From contig NZ_LT629762.1 in the NCBI RefSeq assembly GCF_900105155.1, forward strand, positions 2,604,001 through 2,668,000: a stretch of DNA of 64,000 bases, written 5' to 3'. The DNA is from Pseudomonas prosekii (lineage in GTDB: Bacteria > Pseudomonadota > Gammaproteobacteria > Pseudomonadales > Pseudomonadaceae). Position 1 is the first letter of the stretch; every line of letters begins with the position of its first letter. Shown in pieces: positions 27,425 to 35,621 of the stretch. The notes beneath the pieces are model-generated. The model saw only the letters and a list, made by a program, of their open reading frames with translations, made no database searches and was not told the DNA's origin. Position numbers and translations under genes: made by a program.

Positions 27425-28873
27425 TCAGGGTTTGCCGGGTTGTGACGCTTGCGTTCGTCCGCTTTCCCAACCGCCGCCGAGGGCGAGGAACAAATCGATC
27501 TGGCTCATCGCAACCTGGGTGTTGGCGGCGGCCAGTTGCGCGGTGACGTCGGTGTAGGTGCGGGTCGCTTGCAGGTCGGCGAGGAATGACGCGCGGCCAG
27601 CCTGGAAGAAGCGGTGTGTCTGGTCCGCCGCCAGTTGCGCGGATTGCTCGGCGTCGGCCAGCGCATCGCGGCGTTGCAGCAGCGCGGTGTACTGCGCGAG
27701 CCCGGTTTGCGTTTCACGAATCGCGTTGAGCACCACGCCGTCAAAGTGCGCCAGCGCGCCCTGGGTTGAAGCTTCGGCTTGGCGGATTCGCGCGCGCGAG
27801 CCGTTGGACGGCACGGTCCAGTTCAGCAACGGGCCGAAACCCCAGCGATTGGCCGCAGGTTTGCCGAGGTTTTCCAGCAGACCAACGGTGCCGACGGACG
27901 CGCCGATGCTGATGTCCGGGTACAACTCGCCAGTGGCGATGCCGATGCCGGCGGTCGCGGCGGCCAAGCGACGTTCCGCTTGTCGCACATCCGGGCGGCG
28001 CTTGAGCAAGGTTGCGCCGTCACCGACCGGCAACAATTGCGCAATCTTCGGCAGCTCGGCGCAGCTGTCAGTGCCGGCCGGCAGTTGATTCAGCGGTTTG
28101 GCCAGCAACATCGACAGACGGAACAGGCCCGCCTGACGCAGCGCTTCATAACGCGGCATGTCGGCGCGCAACGATTTGAATTGGGTTTGCGAGCGCGTGA
28201 CCTGGGTTTCATCGCCACGCCCGGCGTCGCGCAGGCGTTGGGTCAGAGTGGTGCTTTGCGCTTGCAGGTCGAGGGAATGCTGGGCGATTTCGCGTTCTTC
28301 GTTGGCCGCGCAGACTTGCGTGTAGGCCCGAACCACGTCGGCGACCAAGGTGACGCGCGCCGTGTCCGCCGCCGCTTGCGTGGCATCGGCATTGGCCTGA
28401 GCCGCTTCGATCCCGCGCTGCAAAGTGCCGAACAAATCGAACTGATAAGAAGTGGTAATGCCAATGTCACCAACGTTGGCCACCGGCACTTTGTCGGCCA
28501 GCAAAAACGCCTCACCGGATTCCTGCAATCGCTGCGCGCCGAGCTTGACGCCGCCGCTCCAGCCGCCCGCCGCTTGCGCCTCGTCAACCTGCGCCCGCGC
28601 CCGTGACAGGTTGGCCGCTGCGACGCGTAAATCGGTGTTGGATGCCATGGCTTGCTGGACCAGTTGATCCAGGCGCGGGTCCTGATACAAGCGCCACCAA
28701 TCGCCCGGCACTGGCGCCGACACCACGTCGTTGTCGTTGGCCGCGAGGTTGCCTTGCAGGTCTTCACGATGAACGGCAGCGTCGTCGGGTAACTGGTAAT
28801 CCGGGCCGACCACCTGGCACGCCGACAGCAACAGGCCTAAACCGGCCACCGCCAAAGCCGAGGCTTTGCTCAT
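27425..28873 (-). CDS. OprM/NodT-family outer-membrane efflux lipoprotein
   Basis: A 482-residue TolC-fold channel. The signal ends with lipobox LLSAC, followed by QVVGPDYQLP, the usual start of OprM-type lipoproteins. Two long repeated coiled regions with the family's AQVDEAQAAGGWSG and LLAKPLNQLPAG segments support NodT/OprM. It is the last gene of the MarR-FUSC-DUF1656-HlyD-OprM operon and overlaps the HlyD gene by 4 nt. It should complete a tripartite pump for aromatic acids or drugs. Confidence 0.92.
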   Translation of the reverse strand: MSKASALAVAGLGLLLSACQVVGPDYQLPDDAAVHREDLQGNLAANDNDVVSAPVPGDWWRLYQDPRLDQLVQQAMASNTDLRVAAANLSRARAQVDEAQAAGGWSGGVKLGAQRLQESGEAFLLADKVPVANVGDIGITTSYQFDLFGTLQRGIEAAQANADATQAAADTARVTLVADVVRAYTQVCAANEEREIAQHSLDLQAQSTTLTQRLRDAGRGDETQVTRSQTQFKSLRADMPRYEALRQAGLFRLSMLLAKPLNQLPAGTDSCAELPKIAQLLPVGDGATLLKRRPDVRQAERRLAAATAGIGIATGELYPDISIGASVGTVGLLENLGKPAANRWGFGPLLNWTVPSNGSRARIRQAEASTQGALAHFDGVVLNAIRETQTGLAQYTALLQRRDALADAEQSAQLAADQTHRFFQAGRASFLADLQATRTYTDVTAQLAAANTQVAMSQIDLFLALGGGWESGRTQASQPGKP

Positions 28874-29757
28874 TTCGCCGGCTCCTCGGTGGTGTCGTCA
28901 ATGATCGAAACGGTCGCAGTGCGCCCGGCGATCATGCGGAAGTCCGCCGGCACTTCGTCGAAAGCGATGCGCACCGGAATCCGCTGCGCCAGCCGCACCC
29001 AACTGAACGCCGGGTTGACGTTCGGCAACAGGTTGCTGCCGCTGCTGCGGTCGCGGTCCTCGATGCCGGCGACGATGCTTTCGACGTGGCCGCGCAGGCG
29101 CGCGCGGTCGCCGATCACGCGAATATCGACGCCCATGCCGACGTGAATACCGTCGAGTTTGGTCTCTTCGAAATAGCCATCGATGTGGAAGGAATTGCTG
29201 TCGACCACCGACAACACTGGCCGCCCGGCGGTGACGAATTCCTGCGCGCGCGGCGCCCGGTCGTTGATGTAGCCGTCGACCGGGCTGCGAATGGTCGAGC
29301 GATCGAGGTTGAGCTGAGCGCTGTCCACCGCCACTTGCGCTTCCATCAGCGCAACTTCGGCGCGGGCAACGCGCGACTGGCTTTCTTCCAGTTGCTCGCC
29401 CGGCACCAGATTGCCGAGGCCACGGTTACGCTTGGCTTCGCGTTGCGCCTGGGCCAGGGTTTCCTGACGGTCGGCGACTGCCGCTTTCGCTTGGCGCAGG
29501 GCCAGTTTGAAACGATCCTGGTCGATGCTGAACAGCACTTGGCCGCGTTGCACCAGTTGGTTGTCGCGCACTTGCACCTGCTGGATCAGCCCGGAAACGT
29601 CCGGGGCGATCTGCACGATGTCGGCGCGAATGTGCCCGTCACGGGTCCACGGCGCGAACATGTAATACATCACCATGCGCCAGACCACGACAACGGCGAA
29701 GGTCACGATCAGCAGCGTCAACACCACGCGGCCAAGGGTCAAAAAAGGTTTTTTCAT
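28870..29757 (-). CDS. HlyD-family membrane fusion protein (AaeA/EmrA-like)
   Basis: A 295-residue periplasmic adaptor with one N-terminal helix (VVLTLLIVTFAVVVVWRMVMYYMFAPW), then the split lipoyl domain (DGHIRADIVQIAPDVSGLIQQV with VRDNQLVQRGQVLFSID) and a beta-barrel part (APRAQEFVTAGRPVLSVVD). Its size equals AaeA of the aromatic carboxylic acid efflux pump. It overlaps both neighbours by 4 nt and connects the FUSC permease with the OprM channel. Confidence 0.92.
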   Translation of the reverse strand: MKKPFLTLGRVVLTLLIVTFAVVVVWRMVMYYMFAPWTRDGHIRADIVQIAPDVSGLIQQVQVRDNQLVQRGQVLFSIDQDRFKLALRQAKAAVADRQETLAQAQREAKRNRGLGNLVPGEQLEESQSRVARAEVALMEAQVAVDSAQLNLDRSTIRSPVDGYINDRAPRAQEFVTAGRPVLSVVDSNSFHIDGYFEETKLDGIHVGMGVDIRVIGDRARLRGHVESIVAGIEDRDRSSGSNLLPNVNPAFSWVRLAQRIPVRIAFDEVPADFRMIAGRTATVSIIDDTTEEPAK

Positions 29758-29963
29758 GTCATCAGGTATCGACTGAGTGAGTCCACGGCGCCGAGCAGCA
29801 AAGCGTAGAGAGCCACGTTGAACAATGCCCGGTGCCAGACCAGACGGTAAAAGTGCAGGCGCGTGAGCAACCCGTGCACCAGCAGGTAAATCACATACGT
29901 AATGCCCATCAGCACCAGCAGCGTGGGCAGGAACACCCCGCTGATATCCAGATCACCGATCAT
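29754..29963 (-). CDS. DUF1656 small membrane protein (AaeX-like)
   Basis: A 69-residue protein with two hydrophobic segments (LPTLLVLMGITYVIYLLVHGLL and ALFNVALYALLLGAVDSL). DUF1656 proteins are found almost only between FUSC/AaeB permeases and HlyD adaptors, as here, with 4-nt overlaps on both sides. The role is unknown; it presumably assists assembly of the pump. Confidence 0.9.
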   Translation of the reverse strand: MIGDLDISGVFLPTLLVLMGITYVIYLLVHGLLTRLHFYRLVWHRALFNVALYALLLGAVDSLSRYLMT

Positions 29964-32032
29964 AAAGGCGCTCCATCGATGCCATGCGGAAGCGGTTCTT
30001 CGAGTGCGCTGGAGCCGACGAATTCAACCCCTGGCAGCAGCGCCAGACGCAGCCCGCTCAAGGCGTGCAGCAAATGCAGGCGCGCGCCTTCATCGCATTC
30101 GGTATTCAACGCGCGGCGGGTGCGATCAAGGGTCATCAGCAGCGGACTCGGCGCCGGCAAACGCTCGCCAGCCTTGAGGCACGCCTTGAAGTACCCGCCA
30201 ACCTCGGCCACCACTTGGTGCAGCAACACCTGCGGCGCGCCGACCACGCGTGGCGTGTAAGCGAGCAGGTCGAGCAGGTTCAGCGCCACCCGCACTTCAC
30301 GCAGCGCGACACCGGTGTCCTGGCCGATCAGGCCCAGACGCGGCAAGTGCTGCATCAAGCGGTCGAGCATCTGCACGCCCAACTTGCGATGTTCGGACAA
30401 CGTCGCCGGTTCGGTCAGGCTGACGATGTCGCGCCAGCTGAAACGCGTCAGGCGCTTGGCCGCCAGTTCCGCGCCGAATGGCCGCGCGATCAGCGTCCAG
30501 ACAAACGCGAACAACAAACCGATCGGCCCGGCCAGGTTGGAGTTGGCAAAGCTGAGGAAGTCCGCGTCGTAGGCGCCCTGAATGCTGATGAACGACGAGG
30601 TGTTGACCAGCGTCAGCAGCATGCCGAGGTAAAACTGCGGTTTGACCGTGAGCGTGCCGATGCAGATAAATGGCACGGAAAACGCCAGCACCAGCATCGG
30701 AAAATCGTGCAGGTTCGGCAGCACCAAAAACAGGTAAAGACTGGCGAACAACACCGACATTGCGGTCCAGAAAAAGAAGCGAAAAATCTGCGGCGCCGGG
30801 TCGTCCATCGAGGCGAAAAAACTGCACGCCACCGCCGCCAGAATCACCGCGCTGCCGCCGTCGGTCCAGCCGAGCAGAATCCACAGAACCGAGGCGACAA
30901 TGATCGCGCTGACCGTGGACATCGCCGAGTAGAACATCAGCCCACGATCCAGAAACGGTGTCAGGCGACCGAGTCGCCAGTGCCGATACACCGCGCGCCA
31001 ACTGTCCTGGCTTTCACACTGAATGGCGAATTGCAGGCTGCGGCAGTCTTGCCACAAATCGACCCATTCGCCGAGGCGATACAGCGCATTGGAGAACAGC
31101 AATTGCTTGCGATCATCCAACGCTTCGGCGCTCGGCTGCAGCGCTTCGATCTGATTTTTCAAGGCCTGCCAGCGAGCGAGATCGGCGTCCTTGTGCTCTA
31201 GCCATTCGGAGGTCGCGGCCAGCAGCGGCGCGAACTTGTCGACCAGCTCCGGGGTGCGCCGCTCCAACGCATACAGCGCGTCGTCGAGGGCATCGATCAC
31301 CGGCAATAAATGGATCATCCGCCCGCGCAGTTCCTTGGTGTTGCGCACGGTTTGCGGCCGCGCGCCTTCGTGCGGCAACTGGCCGATCATCAGTTCGAGG
31401 CTGTTGAACGTGGCAACCATCGCCGAGCGCAAGGCGCTGACTTCCTCCGGTTGCACGTTGCGGCTGAGGAACCGTTGGCTGTAGGTCGAGGCATCGGCGA
31501 ACCATTTGTTCACCGAATCGTTGAACACCGGCGCCAGCCGTCGCGGCCAGAACATCGCGCCCACCACGGCGGCGACGGCGATGCCGAGGAAGATTTCTTC
31601 GGTCCGCGCCTCGGCGATGTCCCACACCGCCAACGGGTTATCCAGCACCGGCAAAGCGATCAGCGGCAAGGTGTAACCGGCGAGCATCAGCGCGTAACTG
31701 TTGGCGGTGCGCAGGTGCAGGGACAGAAACAGCAGCGTCCCGGTCCACAGCGCAATAATCACCACCAGCACGTACGGGCTCTGCACAAACATCGGCACAA
31801 AAAACACCGCCGCCGCCGCGCCCATGAAGGTGCCGATGGCGCGGTACAACGCCTTGGAACTGGTCGGCCCGACAAACGGGCTGGAGACGATATACACCGT
31901 GGCCATCGCCCAATAAGGACGCGGCATCTGCATGAGCATGGCGATGTACAACGCGATCATCGACGCGGCAAACGTGCGCACGCCATAAAACCAGTCTCGC
32001 GCCGAGGGAACGCCGGTAAAAAAACCGTTCAA
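29960..32032 (-). CDS. FUSC-family efflux permease (AaeB-like)
   Basis: A 690-residue inner-membrane protein of the aromatic acid exporter/fusaric acid resistance superfamily. It has two sets of about six helices: MIALYIAMLMQMPRPYWAMATVY near the N-terminus and a second set from LMFYSAMSTVSAIIVASVLWILLG. They are separated by a long soluble helical domain (about residues 170-345). The PYWA motif is typical. It is the energised pump of the five-gene operon. Exported compounds are probably hydroxylated aromatic acids or related toxins, but this cannot be told from sequence. Confidence 0.92.
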   Translation of the reverse strand: MNGFFTGVPSARDWFYGVRTFAASMIALYIAMLMQMPRPYWAMATVYIVSSPFVGPTSSKALYRAIGTFMGAAAAVFFVPMFVQSPYVLVVIIALWTGTLLFLSLHLRTANSYALMLAGYTLPLIALPVLDNPLAVWDIAEARTEEIFLGIAVAAVVGAMFWPRRLAPVFNDSVNKWFADASTYSQRFLSRNVQPEEVSALRSAMVATFNSLELMIGQLPHEGARPQTVRNTKELRGRMIHLLPVIDALDDALYALERRTPELVDKFAPLLAATSEWLEHKDADLARWQALKNQIEALQPSAEALDDRKQLLFSNALYRLGEWVDLWQDCRSLQFAIQCESQDSWRAVYRHWRLGRLTPFLDRGLMFYSAMSTVSAIIVASVLWILLGWTDGGSAVILAAVACSFFASMDDPAPQIFRFFFWTAMSVLFASLYLFLVLPNLHDFPMLVLAFSVPFICIGTLTVKPQFYLGMLLTLVNTSSFISIQGAYDADFLSFANSNLAGPIGLLFAFVWTLIARPFGAELAAKRLTRFSWRDIVSLTEPATLSEHRKLGVQMLDRLMQHLPRLGLIGQDTGVALREVRVALNLLDLLAYTPRVVGAPQVLLHQVVAEVGGYFKACLKAGERLPAPSPLLMTLDRTRRALNTECDEGARLHLLHALSGLRLALLPGVEFVGSSALEEPLPHGIDGAPL

Positions 32033-32484
32033 GACTGAATCACCGACGGATGGTTGGCGCCTTCGAACGCCCGCAGCACCCGCAGCGCAGCCTCGAGATC
32101 ACTCTGGTCGATGCCTTCCAGCACCTCATGACGCAACCGCACCAGCTCGACTTCAACGGCTTGCACCAATTCACGACCGGTGTCGGTCAGGCTCAGGCAC
32201 TTGGCCCGGCGATCCTGCGCATCTTCAGTGCGGCGCACATAACCGGAATGACACAACTGATCGAGCAACCGCACCAGCGAAGGACTTTCCATCCCCGCCG
32301 CCTGCGCCACCGTGACCTGACGCACACCCTCCCCCAACCGCCCGATCATCAACAACGGCACGGCACAGGCTTCGGAAATTCCATAATTGACCAGCGTGGT
32401 CTGGCAGATCTTGCGCCAATGCCTGGCGGCGACCACCATCGAACTGCTGATATTCATCTGGAGAGCATCGAGGTTTTGAGACAC
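32029..32484 (-). CDS. MarR-family repressor of the efflux operon
   Basis: A winged-helix regulator of about 151 residues. The core VTVAQAAGMESPSLVRLLDQLCHSGYVRRTEDAQDRRAKCLSLTDTGREL, read in pieces, is the MarR recognition helix and wing (DxRxK). It is the first gene of the efflux operon and overlaps the FUSC gene by 4 nt, so it likely represses its own operon and is released by a phenolic ligand. The start is uncertain: GTG 32484 gives VSQNLDALQMN; ATG 32457 is also possible; TTG 32517 would place the start upstream of the palindrome at 32498-32513. Confidence 0.85.
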   Translation of the reverse strand: MSQNLDALQMNISSSMVVAARHWRKICQTTLVNYGISEACAVPLLMIGRLGEGVRQVTVAQAAGMESPSLVRLLDQLCHSGYVRRTEDAQDRRAKCLSLTDTGRELVQAVEVELVRLRHEVLEGIDQSDLEAALRVLRAFEGANHPSVIQS

Positions 32485-32497
32485 GGGAAGACACACT

Positions 32498-32513
32498 GTT
32501 AGTTTGCTAACTA
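32498..32513. promoter_or_regulatory. Candidate MarR operator
   Basis: Two overlapping perfect inverted repeats, GTTAG-TTTG-CTAAC (32498-32511) and TAGTT-TGCT-AACTA (32500-32513), in an AT-rich patch just before the MarR coding region. MarR proteins usually bind such short palindromes over their own promoter. It is a single site and no binding data are visible. Confidence 0.55.
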
Positions 32514-32646
32514 TCAATATCTCATTGCCGGGGAAACTTGGTCAAGTTTTGAAACATATTCGCTCGACGAGTGGGAACCGGTTTTACCTATTGCTCGAAC
32601 AGCGGATGGTCGTTCTGGTCAGCCAAGCGATTTCCTTCAGAAGGTT

Positions 32647-32892
32647 TCAAGCATCCCGCCCCTTGCGCAACAACACATTCAACTGATCCACCACCTCCGC
32701 CCAATCCGCGTCTTCGAGAATCTCATCGCGTAAAAACTGTGCCTGGCTCTTGCTCCAGAAAAACGCGTCTGCCAGATGCAATTCAGGTTTGAGCGGTGAA
32801 TGGGTGGCGATGAATTGGTCGATGCTGATCGGATCGCTGGCCAGGCCGAGTTGTTTGAACAGGGACGGCAGGCTGTGGGTTGGGGATTGCAT
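32647..32892 (-). CDS. DUF2789 family protein
   Basis: An 81-residue soluble protein beginning MQSPTHSLPSLFKQLGL, with the DUF2789 pattern IDQFIATHSPLKPELHLADAFFW and SQAQFLRDEILEDADWAEVVDQL. This is a small helical family, common in gamma-proteobacteria and of unknown function. The ATG at 32892 has AGGAGCG upstream; the longer reading adds 13 unlikely residues. It is monocistronic, between the MarR promoter region and a REP stretch. Confidence 0.82.
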   Translation of the reverse strand: MQSPTHSLPSLFKQLGLASDPISIDQFIATHSPLKPELHLADAFFWSKSQAQFLRDEILEDADWAEVVDQLNVLLRKGRDA

Positions 32893-32920
32893 GGGGCGCT
32901 CCTGGGTGATTGGGAAATCA

Positions 32921-32992
32921 TTCGCGGGCAAGCCTCGCTTCTACAGGGTATACGCGGTCCACTGCGGGAGCGAGGCGTGTGCGCGAAGGCGC
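32921..32992. repeat. Imperfect REP pair
   Basis: TTCGCGGGCAAGCCTCGCTT and the partly complementary GGGAGCGAGGCGTG...GCGCGAA, with several mismatches, suggesting a decayed doublet. The stretch from 32893 to 33250 contains this, a second REP pair, and between them about 190 nt in which I see no convincing gene. Confidence 0.75.
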
Positions 32993-33192
32993 CATCGCTG
33001 ACGCCGTAAAATCGCCCACCCAGCGCTCGATTAAATGTGGATATCCAGCAAGTGCTCGATTGCCGGGGACAAGACTTCGACGATTGTTTTTCCGCTGCCG
33101 ATTGAACTGCTGAAAGGGATGGCGGATTTGTCTTCGAAGTCTTGAGGCAATTTTGGGAGTGTGGTCAGGCGGGGTTGTGTTGGATTGACTGT

Positions 33193-33293
33193 TGCTATCG
33201 CGAGCAGGCTCACTCCTACAGGGTTATGGGACGTGCACGAAATTTTGGGTTCACTGCAGATCAATTGTAGGAGCGAGCCTGCTCGCGATGGCG
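33193..33293. repeat. REP pair that overlaps the 3' end of the sulfotransferase gene
   Basis: CTATCGCGAGCAGGCTCACTC and TAGGAGCGAGCCTGCTCGCG face each other across about 50 nt. The right-hand copy lies inside the sulfotransferase reading frame and encodes its last residues DAIASRLAPT. Confidence 0.88.
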
Positions 33294-34246
33294 TCGTCAC
33301 TGTCGACAGAAAACCCGCCGCCCAGCGCCTCGTAAGGCCCGCGCGCCCAGCGCTCCACGCTTTCGCGCAGCTGTGGCGAGGCCTCGCGCCGTTTACTTTG
33401 GCTATCGCCGACAAATACTTCGGTCGGCTGTTTCGCGTGCCGCCCGACCGCTGCAAACACCTGCTCGCGCTGAACCGCATCCAACGCAAAAAACTCGGCC
33501 AATCGGCCCGCCATCGCTCCAGGTAATTCGCGGTAATTCACCGCCAACCCTTCATAGTCCCGGCAATGCGCGGCCGCCATTTCCAGCAATCGCCCCAGCC
33601 GTCGCGCGATGTAGGCCTCGCGGCCATCAAACGGCAATCCATCATCCAGCCCGCTGGCGCCAATCATCCCCGGCACCATGTGCATGCCCGGACGGCGCGC
33701 ATGCGAAACGGCGATTTCCAGCGGATCGCGGGACAAAAACATCCACGGCGTTTGCGCAAAACATTCACGCAACAGCGGCAGCTCGGCGATGTTCCAGGCG
33801 TCCAGTTTGATCACCAGCCGCTGCTCCACGCCGCGCCGACGCTGGCCGTACGCCGACAATAAACCTGCAATCGCGCTGCGATGCTCAGCCGCCGGCAAGT
33901 CACTGCGCAGCAGCGTGTCCAGCGGCGGCGGTTCGCTGATGACAATGTGATTGTCGAGTTGGGCGAGCATTTGGCTGATCAGCGTCGAGCCACAACGCGA
34001 CGCGTGAAAGATAAACGCACTCGGCGCCAATCCAGGGCTGATCGCCCGCCACTCACCGAGCACGGCTAACGGCGTCTGCCGCCGAAATGCCTGGTTGAAC
34101 GGCAGGCGCAGCGCAGCGTCCACCGCTTCGCGAAAGAACGGCTGATGCAGCGGCGTATCACCAAACCAGCACCAATCAACCAGCCATTCGCCGGCCTGCT
34201 GCCAGATCCGAATCGGCAGCCAGCCTTGCAGGTTCAAGCGTTCCAT
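33251..34246 (-). CDS. Sulfotransferase-family protein (second of two)
   Basis: A 331-residue P-loop protein. The 5'-phosphosulfate loop is FHASRCGSTLISQML (residues 81-94), the form SRCGST being common in bacterial Sulfotransfer-type proteins. A 3'-phosphate-binding block follows (PWMFLSRDPLEIAVSHARRPG, about residues 165-185). It should transfer sulfate from PAPS to a hydroxyl or amine. The first 13 nt overlap the end of the beta-hydroxylase gene, and it is the last gene of the adhesin operon. The last 13 or so residues are encoded by a REP element and are probably not functional. Acceptor substrate unknown; the neighbouring giant adhesin is the obvious candidate. Confidence 0.85.
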   Translation of the reverse strand: MERLNLQGWLPIRIWQQAGEWLVDWCWFGDTPLHQPFFREAVDAALRLPFNQAFRRQTPLAVLGEWRAISPGLAPSAFIFHASRCGSTLISQMLAQLDNHIVISEPPPLDTLLRSDLPAAEHRSAIAGLLSAYGQRRRGVEQRLVIKLDAWNIAELPLLRECFAQTPWMFLSRDPLEIAVSHARRPGMHMVPGMIGASGLDDGLPFDGREAYIARRLGRLLEMAAAHCRDYEGLAVNYRELPGAMAGRLAEFFALDAVQREQVFAAVGRHAKQPTEVFVGDSQSKRREASPQLRESVERWARGPYEALGGGFSVDSDDAIASRLAPTIDLQ

Positions 34247-35019
34247 TGTTCATTCCATTGCCGACGTCCGTTGCGCATTGCCGCGCGCAATTCTTCGCGG
34301 GAAAACACCAAGCCGCGTTCGGCGGCCAGCGCCAGCGTGCGGGCTATGAACACTTCGCTGTCGGTCAAACCCTGTAACGCTTGCGACAGTTGCAAATCAC
34401 CCGCCACCAGCTGCTGAAACGCCAGCAAATCCCCCGGCCGAGTATCCGGCGCAGGCGTCGTCGCCAAACCCTCGCTAATCGCCTGCTGCAACCACGCGCC
34501 GGGCCGGCAATCGAGGACCAGATGCACGCGGGCCGAGCAGTCGCGATTGTCCACGCGATGCGGCCGCGCCAGGTCGAGAAACCAGCATTCCCCCGCCGCC
34601 ATCGGCATGCGCTGGCCATCAAGGAAAAAGTCCACGTGCGCCGGGCTCAACAGCGGAATATGCAAACGCAGATCCGCATCCGGTTCAGCGAGATCATAGT
34701 CGCGATGTTCATGAATTTGCCCGCCCGGACCTAGCCGCAACAGACGCGCCGAGACGATTTCCAACGGCAAATCGCGCAAGCCCTGCGGCCAGCGCCCATC
34801 ACGCTGCCACGGTGCGCGCAGCAGCGGCTGGCCAAGGCCCGGCGATAACTCGGTCAGCGCATCAGCCGCGGAAATCAGCGCCACGCCGCTCCAGTCGCCG
34901 GCGTAGAAAGCACTGTTGAAATGACCGCGCCATTCTTCCTCGCCAATCGCCGCCAACGCCTGCAACAGCAACGGCAAATCCACCGTCACCGGCAAGCGCG
35001 AAAACGCCGCGCGACTCAT
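34234..35019 (-). CDS. Aspartyl/asparaginyl beta-hydroxylase-domain protein
   Basis: A 261-residue 2-oxoglutarate/Fe(II) oxygenase of the AspH family. The catalytic region is ARLLRLGPGGQIHEHRDYDL (His105, with Asp107 beside it) and RPHRVDNRD (His154), with Arg164 ten residues later in SARVHLVLD, the usual position for 2-oxoglutarate binding. It probably hydroxylates Asp, Asn or another residue in a protein or small molecule. The ATG at 35019 overlaps the stop of the APS kinase gene (4 nt). Its place in an operon of adhesin, PAPS synthesis and sulfotransferases suggests that it acts on the same target, perhaps creating hydroxyl groups; this link is inference. Confidence 0.87.
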   Translation of the reverse strand: MSRAAFSRLPVTVDLPLLLQALAAIGEEEWRGHFNSAFYAGDWSGVALISAADALTELSPGLGQPLLRAPWQRDGRWPQGLRDLPLEIVSARLLRLGPGGQIHEHRDYDLAEPDADLRLHIPLLSPAHVDFFLDGQRMPMAAGECWFLDLARPHRVDNRDCSARVHLVLDCRPGAWLQQAISEGLATTPAPDTRPGDLLAFQQLVAGDLQLSQALQGLTDSEVFIARTLALAAERGLVFSREELRAAMRNGRRQWNEQWNA

Positions 35020-35621
35020 GGTGCTGGCAGCACCGCGCAGTCGCCCAGCCAAGTCAGCAAGCGCTGCAGACAGGCCTCGACCGATTGTCCGCCGGTGTCG
35101 AGCACCAGCGCGGCCGAGAGTGGCGACTGGTACGGCGCGGAAACGCCGGTGAACCCCGCCAGATCGCCGCGACGAGCGCGAGCGTAATGACCTTTCGGGT
35201 CGCGCTGCTCGCACACCACAAGCGAGGCGCTGCACCAGACTTCGTGGTAATCCGCGCCGAGGCGCTGGGCGAAGATTTCGCGCAATTCGAGCAACGGCGC
35301 GATCATCGCCAGAATCACAATCTGCCCGTTCTCGACCAGCAACGCCGCCAGTTCACTGGCACGACGGATGTTTTCCTGACGGTCGCTGTCAGCAAATCCC
35401 AAATCGCGATTGAGTCCGACGCGCAACCCGTCGCCATCGAGTACCACGCTTTGCACGCCGCGCTCGAACAACGCGGCGTGCAACGCCTGGGCCAGGGTCG
35501 ATTTGCCCGCCGCGGGCAACCCGGTGAGCAAAATCGCCGTGCCGCGATGGCCGTTGCGCGCCTCGCGTTGTGCACGGCTGATGCTGGCGGTCGGCGCCAG
35601 CAGGTTATTCGGCCGGGACAC
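35016..35621 (-). CDS. cysC: Adenylylsulfate (APS) kinase
   Basis: A 201-residue kinase that phosphorylates adenosine 5'-phosphosulfate to PAPS, the donor of sulfotransferases. Walker A is GLPAAGKS (34-41). The family blocks DGDGLR, LNRDLGF and DRQENIRR follow (canonical form DGDNVR). Length fits CysC without the sulfurylase fusion. The GTG at 35621 gives the normal length and overlaps the TolC gene by 17 nt; an ATG farther upstream would lie deep in that gene. For cysteine synthesis pseudomonads can reduce APS directly, so a PAPS-making enzyme inside this operon points to a dedicated sulfation pathway. Confidence 0.9.
   Translation of the reverse strand: MSRPNNLLAPTASISRAQREARNGHRGTAILLTGLPAAGKSTLAQALHAALFERGVQSVVLDGDGLRVGLNRDLGFADSDRQENIRRASELAALLVENGQIVILAMIAPLLELREIFAQRLGADYHEVWCSASLVVCEQRDPKGHYARARRGDLAGFTGVSAPYQSPLSAALVLDTGGQSVEACLQRLLTWLGDCAVLPAP

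Noticed and set aside
33031..33489. A 152-codon minus-strand frame overlapping the sulfotransferase end and the REP pair
   Set aside because: The first two thirds are a shadow of the sulfotransferase and REP. The last ~50 residues look less random but match nothing I know and have no start of their own; possibly a gene remnant, not supportable.
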